A stretch of 14,401 nt of DNA from CAZJAT01 sp964544145. Its GTDB lineage: Bacteria > Hydrothermota > 32-111. The notes beneath the pieces are model-generated. The model had not been told where the DNA came from, made no database searches, and was given only the letters and a program-made list of their open reading frames with translations. Made by a program: the position numbers and the translations under genes. Positions 1-7,660 of the stretch are shown here, in pieces. Every line of letters begins with the position of its first letter. The stretch's first letter is position 1. The DNA lies in the NCBI GenBank assembly GCA_964544145.1, contig CAZJAT010000036.1, forward strand, positions 1 through 14,401, written 5' to 3'.

Positions 1-118
1 TCAATGGTACTGCATAAACGCTTTGAGGCATGCCTGGATATATGTCTTCAACCTGCGGTAAGGACACATTACACATGCATGTTATTTGATTTGATTATTT
101 ATTTATTTATTTCTTTAT

Positions 119-208
119 TACCAGCCACAAGTCACCAGTTTACCAGTAACTATTTTACCAGCTTACCAGTAACTATTTTACCAGCTTACCAGCCACTATT
201 TTCCCCTA
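119..208. repeat. 23-bp-period tandem repeat upstream of iorA
   Basis: About four head-to-tail copies of a unit beginning TACCAG. Two near-identical 23-bp copies (141-163 and 164-186) share TACCAGTAACTATTTTACCA. A diverged copy precedes them at 119-140 (22 nt) and a decayed one follows at 187-208. Within each unit the element TTACCAG occurs twice, so the array is also a string of short CCAG-containing motifs. The period is not a multiple of three and the stretch lies upstream of the best iorA start, so it is not coding. A run of four ATTT units (97-112) lies just before it. Function unknown; it may be a minisatellite or a binding array in the iorAB leader. Confidence 0.8.
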
Positions 209-245
209 TTTTTTCCTTGCAAATAAATCCATCATCCTTAAAATG

Positions 246-269
246 TATAAGAAATAATTACTTTGGAGG
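246..269 (+). promoter_or_regulatory. iorA ribosome binding site and possible -10 box
   Basis: GGAGG at 265-269 lies 4 nt before the ATG at 274. The same spacing is seen for gyrB and for the - strand gene starting at 4743, so it decides the iorA start. TATAAG at 246-251, preceded by TG (extended -10 style), could be the -10 box and would give a leader of about 16 nt. No convincing -35 hexamer lies at normal spacing (TTGCAA at 217-222 is too far), so the promoter part is weak while the ribosome binding site is clear. Confidence 0.6.
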
Positions 270-273
270 TTTT

Positions 274-2022
274 ATGAAAGAACTGCTTTCAGGTAATGAG
301 GCTATAGCAAGAGGTGCCTATGAAGGGGGTCTTCATTTTGCAGTAGCTTATCCGGGTACACCGAGTACCGAAATACTTGAAAACGTATCAAAATACAAGG
401 AAATTCAGTCCCAATGGGCTGTAAATGAAAAGACATCAATGGAGGTTGCACTTGGAGCTTCATTTGTCGGTGCAAGAGCACTGGTAGCAATGAAGCATGT
501 AGGTCTCAATGTTGCTGCAGATCCATTTTTTTCCGGTGCATATATAGGTGCAAAAGGCGGAATGGTTATTGTTACGGCAGATGACCCGGGTATGCATTCA
601 TCTCAGAATGAACAGGACAACAGGAATTATGCCCGTGCAGCAAGGGTTGCCATGTTTGAACCCTCAGACAGTCAGGAGGCAAAGGATTTTGTGAAGATAG
701 GTCTTAAGCTTAGCGAGGATTTTGACACATTGGTCCTGCTGCGTGTGACTACAAGGATATGTCATTCAAAATCAATAGTTGAATTGGAAGACAGGGTTGA
801 GGTGCCTGTTAAAGGTTATGAAAAAAATGTAAAGAAAAACCTTATTTTACCTGCACATGCAAGGGTGCTTCATAAAAAAGCTGAAGAGAGAATGAAGAAA
901 TTACAGGAATATTCAAATAATTTTGAATCCAATAGGATTGAATATAATAACAAAAAAATCGGCATCATCACTTCAGGCATTTCTTATCAATATGTTAAGG
1001 AAGCAATACCTGATGCATCAGTTCTGAAGATATCCATGTCATGGCCTCTTCCTGATAAGAAAATCCGCGAATTTGCCGATAATGTGGAAGAATTATATGT
1101 TGTGGAAGAAAATGATCCATTCATCGAAACAGAGGTGAAGGCAATGGGAATTAATATAGTCGGAAAAGACATTATTCCTATTGTCAATGAATTGAATCCT
1201 CGAATCGTTAAGGAATCATTTAAGCAGATTGAACCCTTTGTTCCTTTGGATATTAAGGAAAATGCTCCAGGCAGACCTCCGGCATTATGCCCGGGTTGTC
1301 CTCATACAGCAGTATTCCGCGCCATCAATAAATTGAAACTCATAGCAACAGGTGATATCGGCTGTTACACATTGGGAGCCCTGCCCCCTTTAAGCGCAAT
1401 AGATACATGCGTTGACATGGGAGCATCAATAGGCAATGCAATGGGTATTGAGAAAATGCTTCCTAAGGAAGACAAGAGAAAAGTGGTAGCAGTAATTGGT
1501 GATTCAACATTTTTCCATTCAGGAATAACCGGACTAATAGATGTAATCTATAATCAAGGAAAGACAACTGTTATAATTCTTGATAATTCTATTACCGCAA
1601 TGACAGGACATCAGGATAATCCCGGTACAGGAAAGACATTGATGGGCGGAGATACGGTTAAAATCAATCTAAAAAAACTGGTAGAGGGACTTGGTCTCAA
1701 GCATGTTTATGAGATAGATTCATATGAACTTAAAAATGTGGAAGAGCTTATTAAAAGAGAAGTTAACAGAGATGAACCAAGCGTCATTATAGCTCATAAT
1801 CCTTGTGTATTACTGCCTGAAATGAAGAAAAAACCAAAGGATAAATATTTTGTAGATCATGATAAATGTACAGGTTGCAAACTATGTGTCCAGCTTGGTT
1901 GTCCTGCTATATCATTTAATGTTGAAAAGAAAAAAGCAACTATCAGCGAACAGATGTGTGTCGGATGTACACTTTGCGTGCAGAGCTGTAATTTTGATGC
2001 AATTCATAAAATTGAGAGGTAA
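274..2022 (+). CDS. iorA: Indolepyruvate ferredoxin oxidoreductase, alpha subunit
   Basis: Catalytic subunit of the thiamine-diphosphate enzyme that oxidatively decarboxylates indolepyruvate and other arylpyruvates to the aryl-acetyl-CoA, reducing ferredoxin; cytoplasmic, used in anaerobic aromatic amino acid breakdown. The 582-aa product has the family's usual length and order. The N-terminal pyrimidine-type domain has AYPGTPSTE near residue 25. A CPGCPH motif is at 339-344. The ThDP-binding domain has GDIGCYTLG from 360 and GDSTFFHSG from 409. Two C-terminal 4Fe-4S clusters follow: C532, C535, C538, C543 (the CX2CX2CX4CP spacing typical of IorA) and C562, C565, C568, C572. The frame is open upstream to position 4, but that extension reads through a tandem repeat and has no family similarity; the ATG at 274 has GGAGG 4 nt before it. 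iorB follows after 2 nt. Family assignment is firm; the exact keto-acid substrate is inferred from the family. Confidence 0.96.
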   Translation: MKELLSGNEAIARGAYEGGLHFAVAYPGTPSTEILENVSKYKEIQSQWAVNEKTSMEVALGASFVGARALVAMKHVGLNVAADPFFSGAYIGAKGGMVIVTADDPGMHSSQNEQDNRNYARAARVAMFEPSDSQEAKDFVKIGLKLSEDFDTLVLLRVTTRICHSKSIVELEDRVEVPVKGYEKNVKKNLILPAHARVLHKKAEERMKKLQEYSNNFESNRIEYNNKKIGIITSGISYQYVKEAIPDASVLKISMSWPLPDKKIREFADNVEELYVVEENDPFIETEVKAMGINIVGKDIIPIVNELNPRIVKESFKQIEPFVPLDIKENAPGRPPALCPGCPHTAVFRAINKLKLIATGDIGCYTLGALPPLSAIDTCVDMGASIGNAMGIEKMLPKEDKRKVVAVIGDSTFFHSGITGLIDVIYNQGKTTVIILDNSITAMTGHQDNPGTGKTLMGGDTVKINLKKLVEGLGLKHVYEIDSYELKNVEELIKREVNRDEPSVIIAHNPCVLLPEMKKKPKDKYFVDHDKCTGCKLCVQLGCPAISFNVEKKKATISEQMCVGCTLCVQSCNFDAIHKIER

Positions 2023-2024
2023 TT

Positions 2025-2600
2025 ATGGTTAAAAGAGTAATTATATCAGGCGTAGGCGGCCAGGGCATCTTGCTCGCCAGTGACATTCTTTCAGATGTTT
2101 GCATGAAAGCAGGCTATGATGTAAAGAAAAGTGAGGTGCACGGAATGTCTCAAAGGGGCGGCGATGTCGTCTCTCATGTTGTATTTGGTGAAAAAGTGTA
2201 TTCTCCTTTGATTGGGAGAGGGGATGCGGACATTATCCTTTCTTTTGAAAAAGTGGAAGCTTTGAGGAATATTGAATTTCTTAATGAGAATGGCATTATA
2301 ATTGTTAATGACTTGGAGATATATCCATTACCGGTCGCATGCGGAATGGCTGAATATCCCCATAATCCGATTGAAGAAATCAAGAAGTATGTGAAAAAGG
2401 TTGTTGTCATTGACGGTCAACAGAAAGCAAGGGATCTCGGCAATATAAGAATAATGAATGTTATTCTGCTCGGAGTTCTTGCGGGATACCTTGATATTGA
2501 TAAACAGATTTTCATTGATGTAATAAAGGAAAAGGTACCTCAAAAAACTGTGGAATTGAATTTAAAAGCATTTGAATTTGGGTATACATATAAAGGATAG
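2025..2600 (+). CDS. iorB: Indolepyruvate ferredoxin oxidoreductase, beta subunit
   Basis: Small subunit (191 aa) of the IorAB complex, equivalent to the gamma domain of pyruvate:ferredoxin oxidoreductases. The N terminus carries GVGGQG at residues 9-14, followed by the family block SEVHGMSQRGG and the SFEKVEALR stretch. Length is normal. GAGAGGT just before the ATG is the ribosome binding site and overlaps the end of iorA, so the two subunits are co-transcribed and probably translated in step. The stop codon TAG (2598-2600) lies inside the left arm of the terminator hairpin that closes the operon. No phenylacetate-CoA ligase gene, a frequent partner of iorAB, follows here. Confidence 0.95.
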   Translation: MVKRVIISGVGGQGILLASDILSDVCMKAGYDVKKSEVHGMSQRGGDVVSHVVFGEKVYSPLIGRGDADIILSFEKVEALRNIEFLNENGIIIVNDLEIYPLPVACGMAEYPHNPIEEIKKYVKKVVVIDGQQKARDLGNIRIMNVILLGVLAGYLDIDKQIFIDVIKEKVPQKTVELNLKAFEFGYTYKG

Positions 2601-2616
2601 GCTTATGCCTATCCTT
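2593..2616. terminator. Shared bidirectional terminator hairpin between convergent genes
   Basis: AAGGATAGGC, loop TTAT, then GCCTATCCTT: a perfect 10-bp stem with a 4-nt loop. The left arm contains the TAG stop of iorB (2598-2600). The right arm contains, on the other strand, the TAG stop of the small TPR-like gene (2609-2611). T-rich tracts after the stem are short in both directions (CCATTTTATCC on +, TTTATATG on -), so termination strength is uncertain. Position between two converging operons supports a role for both. Confidence 0.8.
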
Positions 2617-2989
2617 CCATTTTATCCTTGAGTTCCCTCGTTTTCTTTTCATAATAAACAAGAGCATTATCAATATCCCCTATTTTTTCATATACTGCTG
2701 CAATCTCCTCTGAGGGAATATGTTCTTCTTTTGCAACCTTTTTTCCTGTCTTTGTATATATTTTCTCAAGCAACATTGAAACATGCTCCTCAATATATCC
2801 CTTATCCATTAAATCAAACAATATCTGCTCTGCTTCACTGTTTCTGTTTAAACCCTCTAAGGCCTCAGCTTTGTAATAGAGTAATTCCTCAGATTCATTA
2901 TCTGCAATAAGTGATTCTGCAACACTCAATGCTTCTCTATAGAGTTCCTGTTTAAGATATAATTTAACCATTGTCAGTGTTTTAAACAT
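2609..2989 (-). CDS. Small TPR-like protein
   Basis: A 126-aa acidic, all-helical protein, last gene of the - strand operon. Two stretches look like tetratricopeptide helix pairs: around residues 12-65 (YREALSVAESLIADN, then LYYKAEALEGLNRNSEAEQI) and around 92-115 (IPSEEIAAVYEKIGDIDNAL). There is no signal peptide or membrane segment, so it should be cytoplasmic, most likely a protein-protein interaction adaptor. The start at 2989 has AAAAGGA 5 nt upstream on the - strand and overlaps the end of the GNAT-like gene by 8 nt, implying translational coupling. A second in-frame ATG (residue 7) is possible but has a weaker site. The partner protein is unknown; the neighbouring acyltransferase is the obvious candidate by context only. 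Confidence 0.8.
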   Translation of the reverse strand: MFKTLTMVKLYLKQELYREALSVAESLIADNESEELLYYKAEALEGLNRNSEAEQILFDLMDKGYIEEHVSMLLEKIYTKTGKKVAKEEHIPSEEIAAVYEKIGDIDNALVYYEKKTRELKDKMEG

Positions 2990-4121
2990 TATTATCCTTT
3001 TCGAACAATTTCAAATAAGAACGTCTGGTCTTATGATGCCTTCTTTCAAAATATTTCCAGAATGACTGCACACTTTTATTTGTTTCCAATTCACCGCTTG
3101 TTTCTGCACTTATTATACCGTTTTTTATACATGCTCTTGCTATTTCCGCAATAAGCAAGGCATTTAATCCCATGTTCCTGTATTTATCTCTCACGCCAAC
3201 CAGATATAGGTCAATATATTTAGGGTATTTCATTGCTCTGAGCAAATAAAACCATCCGATTGGAAATATCTTCCCCCCTGATTTCTGTAATGCAACAGAC
3301 AGTGAGGGCATTGCAATACCGAATGCCTGAACAGTATCATTCTCATCCAGCAGAATCTTTACATATTGAGGGTCAATAAAACTGAAATACTGTTTTGTGA
3401 AGGCATTAATCTGTTTTTCATCCAATTCCACAGTACCATAAAGTCCTGAATAAGATTCATTGATAACATCAAATAGACCATCCACATAGGGTAATAATTG
3501 TTTTCTGTTCTTTCCCTGTACAAATCTTAAACCGGTTTTTTTGAGAACAATATTCTCAACCCTTTCAATCTTCTCCGGAATCTTATCCGGCACCTTCACT
3601 TCAAATTCATACCAGTCAATATCTTTTTGTAAGCCCCATTTCTCCAGAAAATCAGGATAATATGGATGATTATATATCATAGGTAAAGTACCCAGCTCCT
3701 CAAAACCCTCTATCAGCAATCCTTCCGGATCCAGATCACAAAATCCCATTGGACCATTGATACCCTCCATGCCTTCTTCTCTACCCCATTCCTCAACTGC
3801 ATTAAGCAGGGCTTCTGCGACTTCATAATCATCAATAAAATCAATCCAGTCAAATCGTATATATGCTTTATTCCATTTTTCAATAAAACGTTCATTGATA
3901 ATGCCGGCAATACGGCCCACTGGCTGATTATCCTTATATGCAATGAAATATCTCACTTTGCAATACGACGATGCGGGATTTTTATTCATATCTAAGGTAT
4001 TGTATTCATCCATTAGCAGTGGTGGAACCCAATACTTATTTCCTTTGAATATCTTGAATGGTATCTTAATAAAGGTTTTCAAATCACTTTTGTTTTTTAC
4101 TTCTTTTATTTCAATTGTCAT
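2982..4121 (-). CDS. GNAT-like acyltransferase family protein (YghO-like)
   Basis: A 379-aa protein of a widespread, poorly characterised family annotated as GNAT-fold N-acyltransferases (E. coli YghO-like, by my recognition). Visible family traits are an N-terminal block with GNKYWVPPLLMDE; YFIAYKDNQPVGRIAGIIN, resembling the central GNAT strands; a middle block GINGPMGFCDLDPEGLL; and a C-terminal GNAT-like stretch with DKYRNMGLNALLIAEIARA, which resembles the acyl-CoA-binding loop and helix. No substrate is known. I place the start at the second ATG (4121), because GAGGA (4127-4131) lies 5 nt before it; the ATG at 4133 has no ribosome binding site. It overlaps the upstream TPR-like gene by 11 nt and the downstream one by 8 nt. 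The protein appears cytoplasmic. Family-level call is reasonable; function is open. Confidence 0.78.
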   Translation of the reverse strand: MTIEIKEVKNKSDLKTFIKIPFKIFKGNKYWVPPLLMDEYNTLDMNKNPASSYCKVRYFIAYKDNQPVGRIAGIINERFIEKWNKAYIRFDWIDFIDDYEVAEALLNAVEEWGREEGMEGINGPMGFCDLDPEGLLIEGFEELGTLPMIYNHPYYPDFLEKWGLQKDIDWYEFEVKVPDKIPEKIERVENIVLKKTGLRFVQGKNRKQLLPYVDGLFDVINESYSGLYGTVELDEKQINAFTKQYFSFIDPQYVKILLDENDTVQAFGIAMPSLSVALQKSGGKIFPIGWFYLLRAMKYPKYIDLYLVGVRDKYRNMGLNALLIAEIARACIKNGIISAETSGELETNKSVQSFWKYFERRHHKTRRSYLKLFEKDNNV

Positions 4122-4743
4122 TTTCTTCCTCATTGAAATGGTTTAGGAATTGCTCATACACATCCTTAAATAATTGCTCCATCATATCTTCCTTTAAATT
4201 AAGATAATAATTGAAAACATGTTCTCTTTCTAATTCAAAATTCATAATATTCAGACAATAATCTAAACCCAGCATATAATAGAAATTTGATTCTTTTTCA
4301 TCTGTATCATTTATATCCTCAAGTCCAGAAATACTTTTTTCATATTGTGATATATATTGTTCATCAACAATACGGTGTCTTCCCAAATCAATAAATGAAT
4401 GAGCAATATGCCTTGGTGTATTTATGTCTGTAAGAACACACGCTGCTCTGTCATTAAATTTTTTCAGCACTTTCCTTGCTTCTTCAGGTATATCCATAAG
4501 CAAAATATCAACTGCTTTTTTCTGCTCACTATTTTCAATATCAAGAATATGCAGATGTAATGATATGAGATAATATTTAACAGCTGCATTGGCATCTTTC
4601 ATTAAATAATACAATTTACCCATTGCATAGTATAGAGAATATTCATAGGGATTTTCTGAGATTCCTCGCCCAAGTACTGCCAGTGACTCTGTATATTTTT
4701 CATCTGTCTTAAACTCCTGAGCTTCCTTTAAATAATCAGGCAT
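4111..4743 (-). CDS. TPR-like protein, first gene of the minus-strand operon
   Basis: A 210-aa helical protein. Residues about 5-62 form a clear tetratricopeptide-like block (YTESLAVLGRGISENP, then SLYYAMGKLYYLMKDANAAVKYY). The rest is helical, acidic and not recognisable beyond a second possible helical repeat near YYMLGLDYCLNIMNF. No signal peptide or membrane segment is seen. Two ATGs stand in tandem (4746 and 4743); GGAGG (4748-4752) is 4 nt from the second, the spacing seen at iorA and gyrB, so I use 4743. Its end overlaps the acyltransferase start by 11 nt. It is transcribed from the strong promoter at 4767-4795. It shares general TPR character with the last gene of the operon, but I see no close sequence match between the two. 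Confidence 0.8.
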   Translation of the reverse strand: MPDYLKEAQEFKTDEKYTESLAVLGRGISENPYEYSLYYAMGKLYYLMKDANAAVKYYLISLHLHILDIENSEQKKAVDILLMDIPEEARKVLKKFNDRAACVLTDINTPRHIAHSFIDLGRHRIVDEQYISQYEKSISGLEDINDTDEKESNFYYMLGLDYCLNIMNFELEREHVFNYYLNLKEDMMEQLFKDVYEQFLNHFNEEENDN

Positions 4744-4766
4744 CATACCTCCATCATTTTTTTTCC

Positions 4767-4795
4767 ACTATATTAAATGTTAGGAACAATGTCAA
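4767..4795 (-). promoter_or_regulatory. Promoter of the minus-strand TPR/GNAT/TPR operon
   Basis: Read on the - strand: TTGACA (4795-4790), a 17-nt spacer, TATAGT (4772-4767). This is a near-consensus housekeeping sigma promoter. The predicted start near 4760 leaves a leader of about 17 nt that contains GGAGG before the ATG at 4743. It diverges from the promoter at 4915-4943. Confidence 0.82.
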
Positions 4796-4914
4796 CAATC
4801 TCGCAATGACAAAAAAAATAATATCACTTGATCTTTTAATTAGTGATTTGCTTTATTGGATATATAATGAGATTTAATTGATTTTCCATTAATCAGATTT
4901 GATTATTATATGTC
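4796..4914. other. AT-rich divergent intergenic region
   Basis: Spacer between two divergent promoters, with no open frame of note. It contains an A8 tract (4811-4818), the short inverted elements AATCA-GATT-TGATT near 4891-4904, and a stray TATAAT (4863-4868) without a good -35 hexamer. It could hold an operator, but nothing is strong enough to name. Confidence 0.4.
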
Positions 4915-4943
4915 TTGTTTATTACTCTATATTGTAGTATATT
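4915..4943 (+). promoter_or_regulatory. Promoter abutting the EamA transporter start (leaderless)
   Basis: TTGTTT (4915-4920), a 17-nt spacer, TATATT (4938-4943). The standard distance from the -10 box puts transcription start at about 4950, which is the A of the ATG. No Shine-Dalgarno sequence lies before the ATG (ATTGAACCT). The transcript is predicted to be leaderless. Confidence 0.68.
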
Positions 4944-4949
4944 GAACCT

Positions 4950-5828
4950 ATGAAAAATAAACTGTCTGTTTTTCTGGCATTGAGTGTTGCAATAATATGG
5001 GGTGTATCTTTTGTTGCCACCAAGATTGTTGTGGAGCAAATACCACCTACTTCTGCTGCATTTCTGCGCTTTCTTATTGCATTTGCAGTCCTGATAATCG
5101 TTTCTAAGTTTAGAAAAGGCAATCAGCAAATTGACCCTAAAGACAGATTTTATATTATAATGATGGGTATTATGGGGGTCACATTATATTTTTTGTTTGA
5201 GAATTACGGGCTTAAATTCACCTCTGCAGCCAATGGTTCATTGATAGTATCAACTGTTCCGATTTTCACTATTATCTTCAATGCAATATTCTTAAAGAAA
5301 AAATTCCCTCCAATAACTATTGCCGGAATAATTCTCGGTTTCTTGGGAATATATATCCTTATATTCGGTTTATCCCTTAATATGCATATCAACTGGAAAG
5401 GGGATGCTGTAATGTTTCTTTCCGTTATTGCTTGGCTGGGTTATACATTTTATGCAAAGAAAGTCAATAAAAAATATAATTCCATCCAAATAACCAGAGA
5501 ACTTACATTCTATGGGGCACTATTTTTCATTCCATTTGTCATATATGATATTATTAAGGAACCTGCATTTATTCTTTCGTTTAACATAAATTCGGTTTTA
5601 GCAATCCTCTATCTGGGTATTATCTGTTCAGCACTTGCATATGTGATGTGGAACAAGGCGTTGAAGGATGAAGACAGCCATCTGGTTAATTCATTTATAT
5701 ATCTTATACCCCTTTTTTCCATTCTTGCAGAATCAATCTATATGCAATCATTCCCGCCAATGCGCATATATATCGCCGCCAGTATGATTATTATCGGATT
5801 ATTCATAACCCATATTTTTTCCAATTAA
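4950..5828 (+). CDS. EamA/DMT-family membrane transporter
   Basis: A 292-aa integral inner-membrane protein of the drug/metabolite transporter superfamily, made of two tandem EamA domains (about residues 5-138 and 150-290) with around ten hydrophobic helices in total. The start of the first domain shows the typical IIWGVSFVATKIV block followed by PPTSAAFLRFLIA; the first repeat ends LGFLGIYILIFG, and the second contains LAYVMWNKAL and ends IAASMIIIGLFI. Members export amino acids, metabolites or drugs; the substrate cannot be read from sequence. It stands alone: a divergent operon lies upstream and the next gene has its own promoter. The ATG at 4950 coincides with the predicted transcription start and has no ribosome binding site, yet the N terminus fits the family, so the start is sound. 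Confidence 0.92.
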   Translation: MKNKLSVFLALSVAIIWGVSFVATKIVVEQIPPTSAAFLRFLIAFAVLIIVSKFRKGNQQIDPKDRFYIIMMGIMGVTLYFLFENYGLKFTSAANGSLIVSTVPIFTIIFNAIFLKKKFPPITIAGIILGFLGIYILIFGLSLNMHINWKGDAVMFLSVIAWLGYTFYAKKVNKKYNSIQITRELTFYGALFFIPFVIYDIIKEPAFILSFNINSVLAILYLGIICSALAYVMWNKALKDEDSHLVNSFIYLIPLFSILAESIYMQSFPPMRIYIAASMIIIGLFITHIFSN

Positions 5829-5861
5829 GTAATCCTTTATATATCTATTAATATGTAGTTA

Positions 5862-5890
5862 TTGACTTAAAAGATTGTTGAGAATATAAT
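5862..5890 (+). promoter_or_regulatory. Promoter of the long 5899-11434 operon (near-leaderless)
   Basis: TTGACT (5862-5867), a 17-nt spacer, TATAAT (5885-5890): an almost perfect housekeeping promoter. Transcription should start at about 5897-5899, and the ATG is at 5899. The 8 nt between the -10 box and the ATG (ATTTTGAT) contain no Shine-Dalgarno sequence. No other convincing promoter was seen before the following genes up to 11434. Confidence 0.85.
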
Positions 5891-5898
5891 ATTTTGAT

Positions 5899-6840
5899 AT
5901 GAATAGCAAAAGAAAAATTTTTATTAAAGGCATGTTATTTATGTTGCCTGCATTGGCAATAATAATAATATTCCGCTTCACACCAATTCTTTATGCATTA
6001 CGCATTTCTTTCTATGATTGGGGTATTGCAGGTTCAAAGGGTTTTGTTGGTTTTGCAAATTATCTCAATGTGCTTAAAGATCAGGATTTCTGGATAGCAT
6101 TGAATAATACATTCTGGTATGTCATTACTGTTGTACCGGGTGTGGTTGTGCTTTCAATGACAATTGCAGTGCTGCTTAATCAGGAGATAAAATTCAAAGG
6201 ACTGTTCAGGACCTCATATTTTTTGCCTGTAGTTACATCAATCATCGCAATCAGCATAGTGTGGAAATGGATATATCATCCAAGGATCGGTGTTGCTAAT
6301 TATTTCTTATCACTTATCGGCTTAGACCCAATGCGCTGGCTGGAAGAATCACGCGGTATATTTGAGATGATGTTTCAGACACAATTACCTCTATTTTTTA
6401 AAGGACCCTCCCTTGCACTCTTTTCACTTTCAATTATGACTATTTGGAAATCATTAGGATATAATATTATCATATTCCTTGCAGGATTGCAGAATATTCC
6501 AAACCATTATTATGAATCAGCATCAATTGACGGAGCAAATCAATGGCAGGCATTCAGGCATATAACATTACCACTCATTTCCCCGACAACATTCTATGTC
6601 TTTATCATGACAACCATTGTCAGTTTTCAGGTCTTTGCACCTGTATGGATGATGACCGGACCGCCACCAGGTGGACCTTTGGGCACAACAAATGTTATAG
6701 TTTATTATCTCTTTGATAAAGCATTTAATTTCCTTAAATATGGTTATGCAACAGCAGTAGCATTTATTCTGTTTATTATTATATTGGGTCTAACAATATT
6801 CCAGAAAAAATATGGAGAGAAAAATGTCCATTATGAGTAA
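5899..6840 (+). CDS. ABC sugar-type transporter permease 1 (MalF/UgpA-like)
   Basis: A 313-aa inner-membrane permease of the carbohydrate-uptake ABC family (BPD_transp_1). About six transmembrane helices begin with a hydrophobic segment at residues 12-30. The cytoplasmic EAA loop that docks the ATPase is at about 205-228 (YESASIDGANQWQAFRHI, then TLPLISP). The final periplasmic loop has GPPPGGPLGTTN, as in UgpA/LacF-type permeases. A somewhat long loop (about residues 148-175, from DPMRWLEESRG) lies between helices. It forms the heterodimer partner of the next gene, which overlaps it by 17 nt. No solute-binding protein or ATPase gene is in the window, so the substrate is unknown and those parts must be encoded elsewhere. 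Confidence 0.93.
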   Translation: MNSKRKIFIKGMLFMLPALAIIIIFRFTPILYALRISFYDWGIAGSKGFVGFANYLNVLKDQDFWIALNNTFWYVITVVPGVVVLSMTIAVLLNQEIKFKGLFRTSYFLPVVTSIIAISIVWKWIYHPRIGVANYFLSLIGLDPMRWLEESRGIFEMMFQTQLPLFFKGPSLALFSLSIMTIWKSLGYNIIIFLAGLQNIPNHYYESASIDGANQWQAFRHITLPLISPTTFYVFIMTTIVSFQVFAPVWMMTGPPPGGPLGTTNVIVYYLFDKAFNFLKYGYATAVAFILFIIILGLTIFQKKYGEKNVHYE

Positions 6841-7660
6841 ACTCCGTAAACATTCGAAAATCTTGGTTTATGTAATGCTTGCAATAGGTGCAGTTTCAAT
6901 GATTTTTCCATTTTTCTGGATGATATCAACATCATTGAAATCACCTTATGAAGCTGTACAATTCCCGCCAACAATGATTCCAAAGGACTTTAATTTTTCT
7001 AACTATTCAGATGCCTGGTCTAAAGTGAATTTCGGCAGATATTTTCTAAATACCATTTTCATGGGTTTAGCAACATTGGGAGGAGTGCTGATAACAAGCA
7101 TACTTGCAGCATATGCATTGGCGCGCCTGGATTTTGTCGGAAGAGAGATTCTATTTATTGGCATGCTTGCTGTAATGATGATTCCAATGCCTGTCTATAT
7201 TGTTCCGGGATATCTGATACTGATGAAATTCGGCTGGATAGATACATATTATGCTCTTATCGTTCCATGGACTGCAAATGTATTCTCCATATTCATGCTT
7301 AGACAGCATTTTAAAACTATTCCCAAAGATCTGTATGATGCATCTGTTATTGACGGCTATTCTGATTTAGGATTCCTATTCAAGGTTGTTGTGCCTCTTT
7401 CCAAACCGGCTTTGGTGACCATTTCAATATTCTCCCTCATAGGTTCATGGAATTCATTTTTATGGCCTCTTGTTGTCACAAACTCCGATTCGATAAGACC
7501 CGTTCAGGTGGGTCTTGCATATTTTATCCAGGAACAATCAACTGATTACACATTATTGATGGCTGCATCCACATTTGTTGTCTTGCCTCTCATTCTGCTG
7601 TTTTTCATTGCTCAAAAGCAAATTATCGCAAGTTATGCAAGGAGTGGATTAAAGGATTGA
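6824..7660 (+). CDS. ABC sugar-type transporter permease 2 (MalG/UgpE-like)
   Basis: A 278-aa inner-membrane permease, second half of the sugar-type channel. It has six predicted helices and the EAA loop at about residues 171-195 (YDASVIDGYSDLGFLFKV, then VVPLSKPAL). The N-terminal FPFFWMISTSLKSP and the late IGSWNSFLWPLVV stretches are typical of this subfamily. I choose the ATG at 6824 because GGAGAG (6814-6819) is well placed before it; the ATG at 6812 overlaps that site. Overlap with permease 1 is 17 nt. The next start codon overlaps this stop by 4 nt. Confidence 0.92.
   Translation: MSIMSKLRKHSKILVYVMLAIGAVSMIFPFFWMISTSLKSPYEAVQFPPTMIPKDFNFSNYSDAWSKVNFGRYFLNTIFMGLATLGGVLITSILAAYALARLDFVGREILFIGMLAVMMIPMPVYIVPGYLILMKFGWIDTYYALIVPWTANVFSIFMLRQHFKTIPKDLYDASVIDGYSDLGFLFKVVVPLSKPALVTISIFSLIGSWNSFLWPLVVTNSDSIRPVQVGLAYFIQEQSTDYTLLMAASTFVVLPLILLFFIAQKQIIASYARSGLKD

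Noticed and set aside
1..69. Possible end of an upstream + strand gene (stop at 59-61) or a 22-codon - strand frame (1-69)
   Set aside because: Both are too short, have no ribosome binding site or recognisable family, and there is an AGGCATGCCT palindrome that gives no further support. A truncated gene end cannot be excluded.
119..208. CRISPR array
   Set aside because: The 23-bp units are directly adjacent without spacers, and no cas gene is in the window.
4..273. N-terminal extension of IorA reaching back to position 4
   Set aside because: It runs through the 23-bp repeat, has no family similarity, and the ATG at 274 has GGAGG at the right distance; the 582-aa product has normal IorA length.
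4863..4868. Additional TATAAT promoter in the divergent region
   Set aside because: No -35-like hexamer lies 16-18 nt upstream, and a better promoter lies directly at the gene start.
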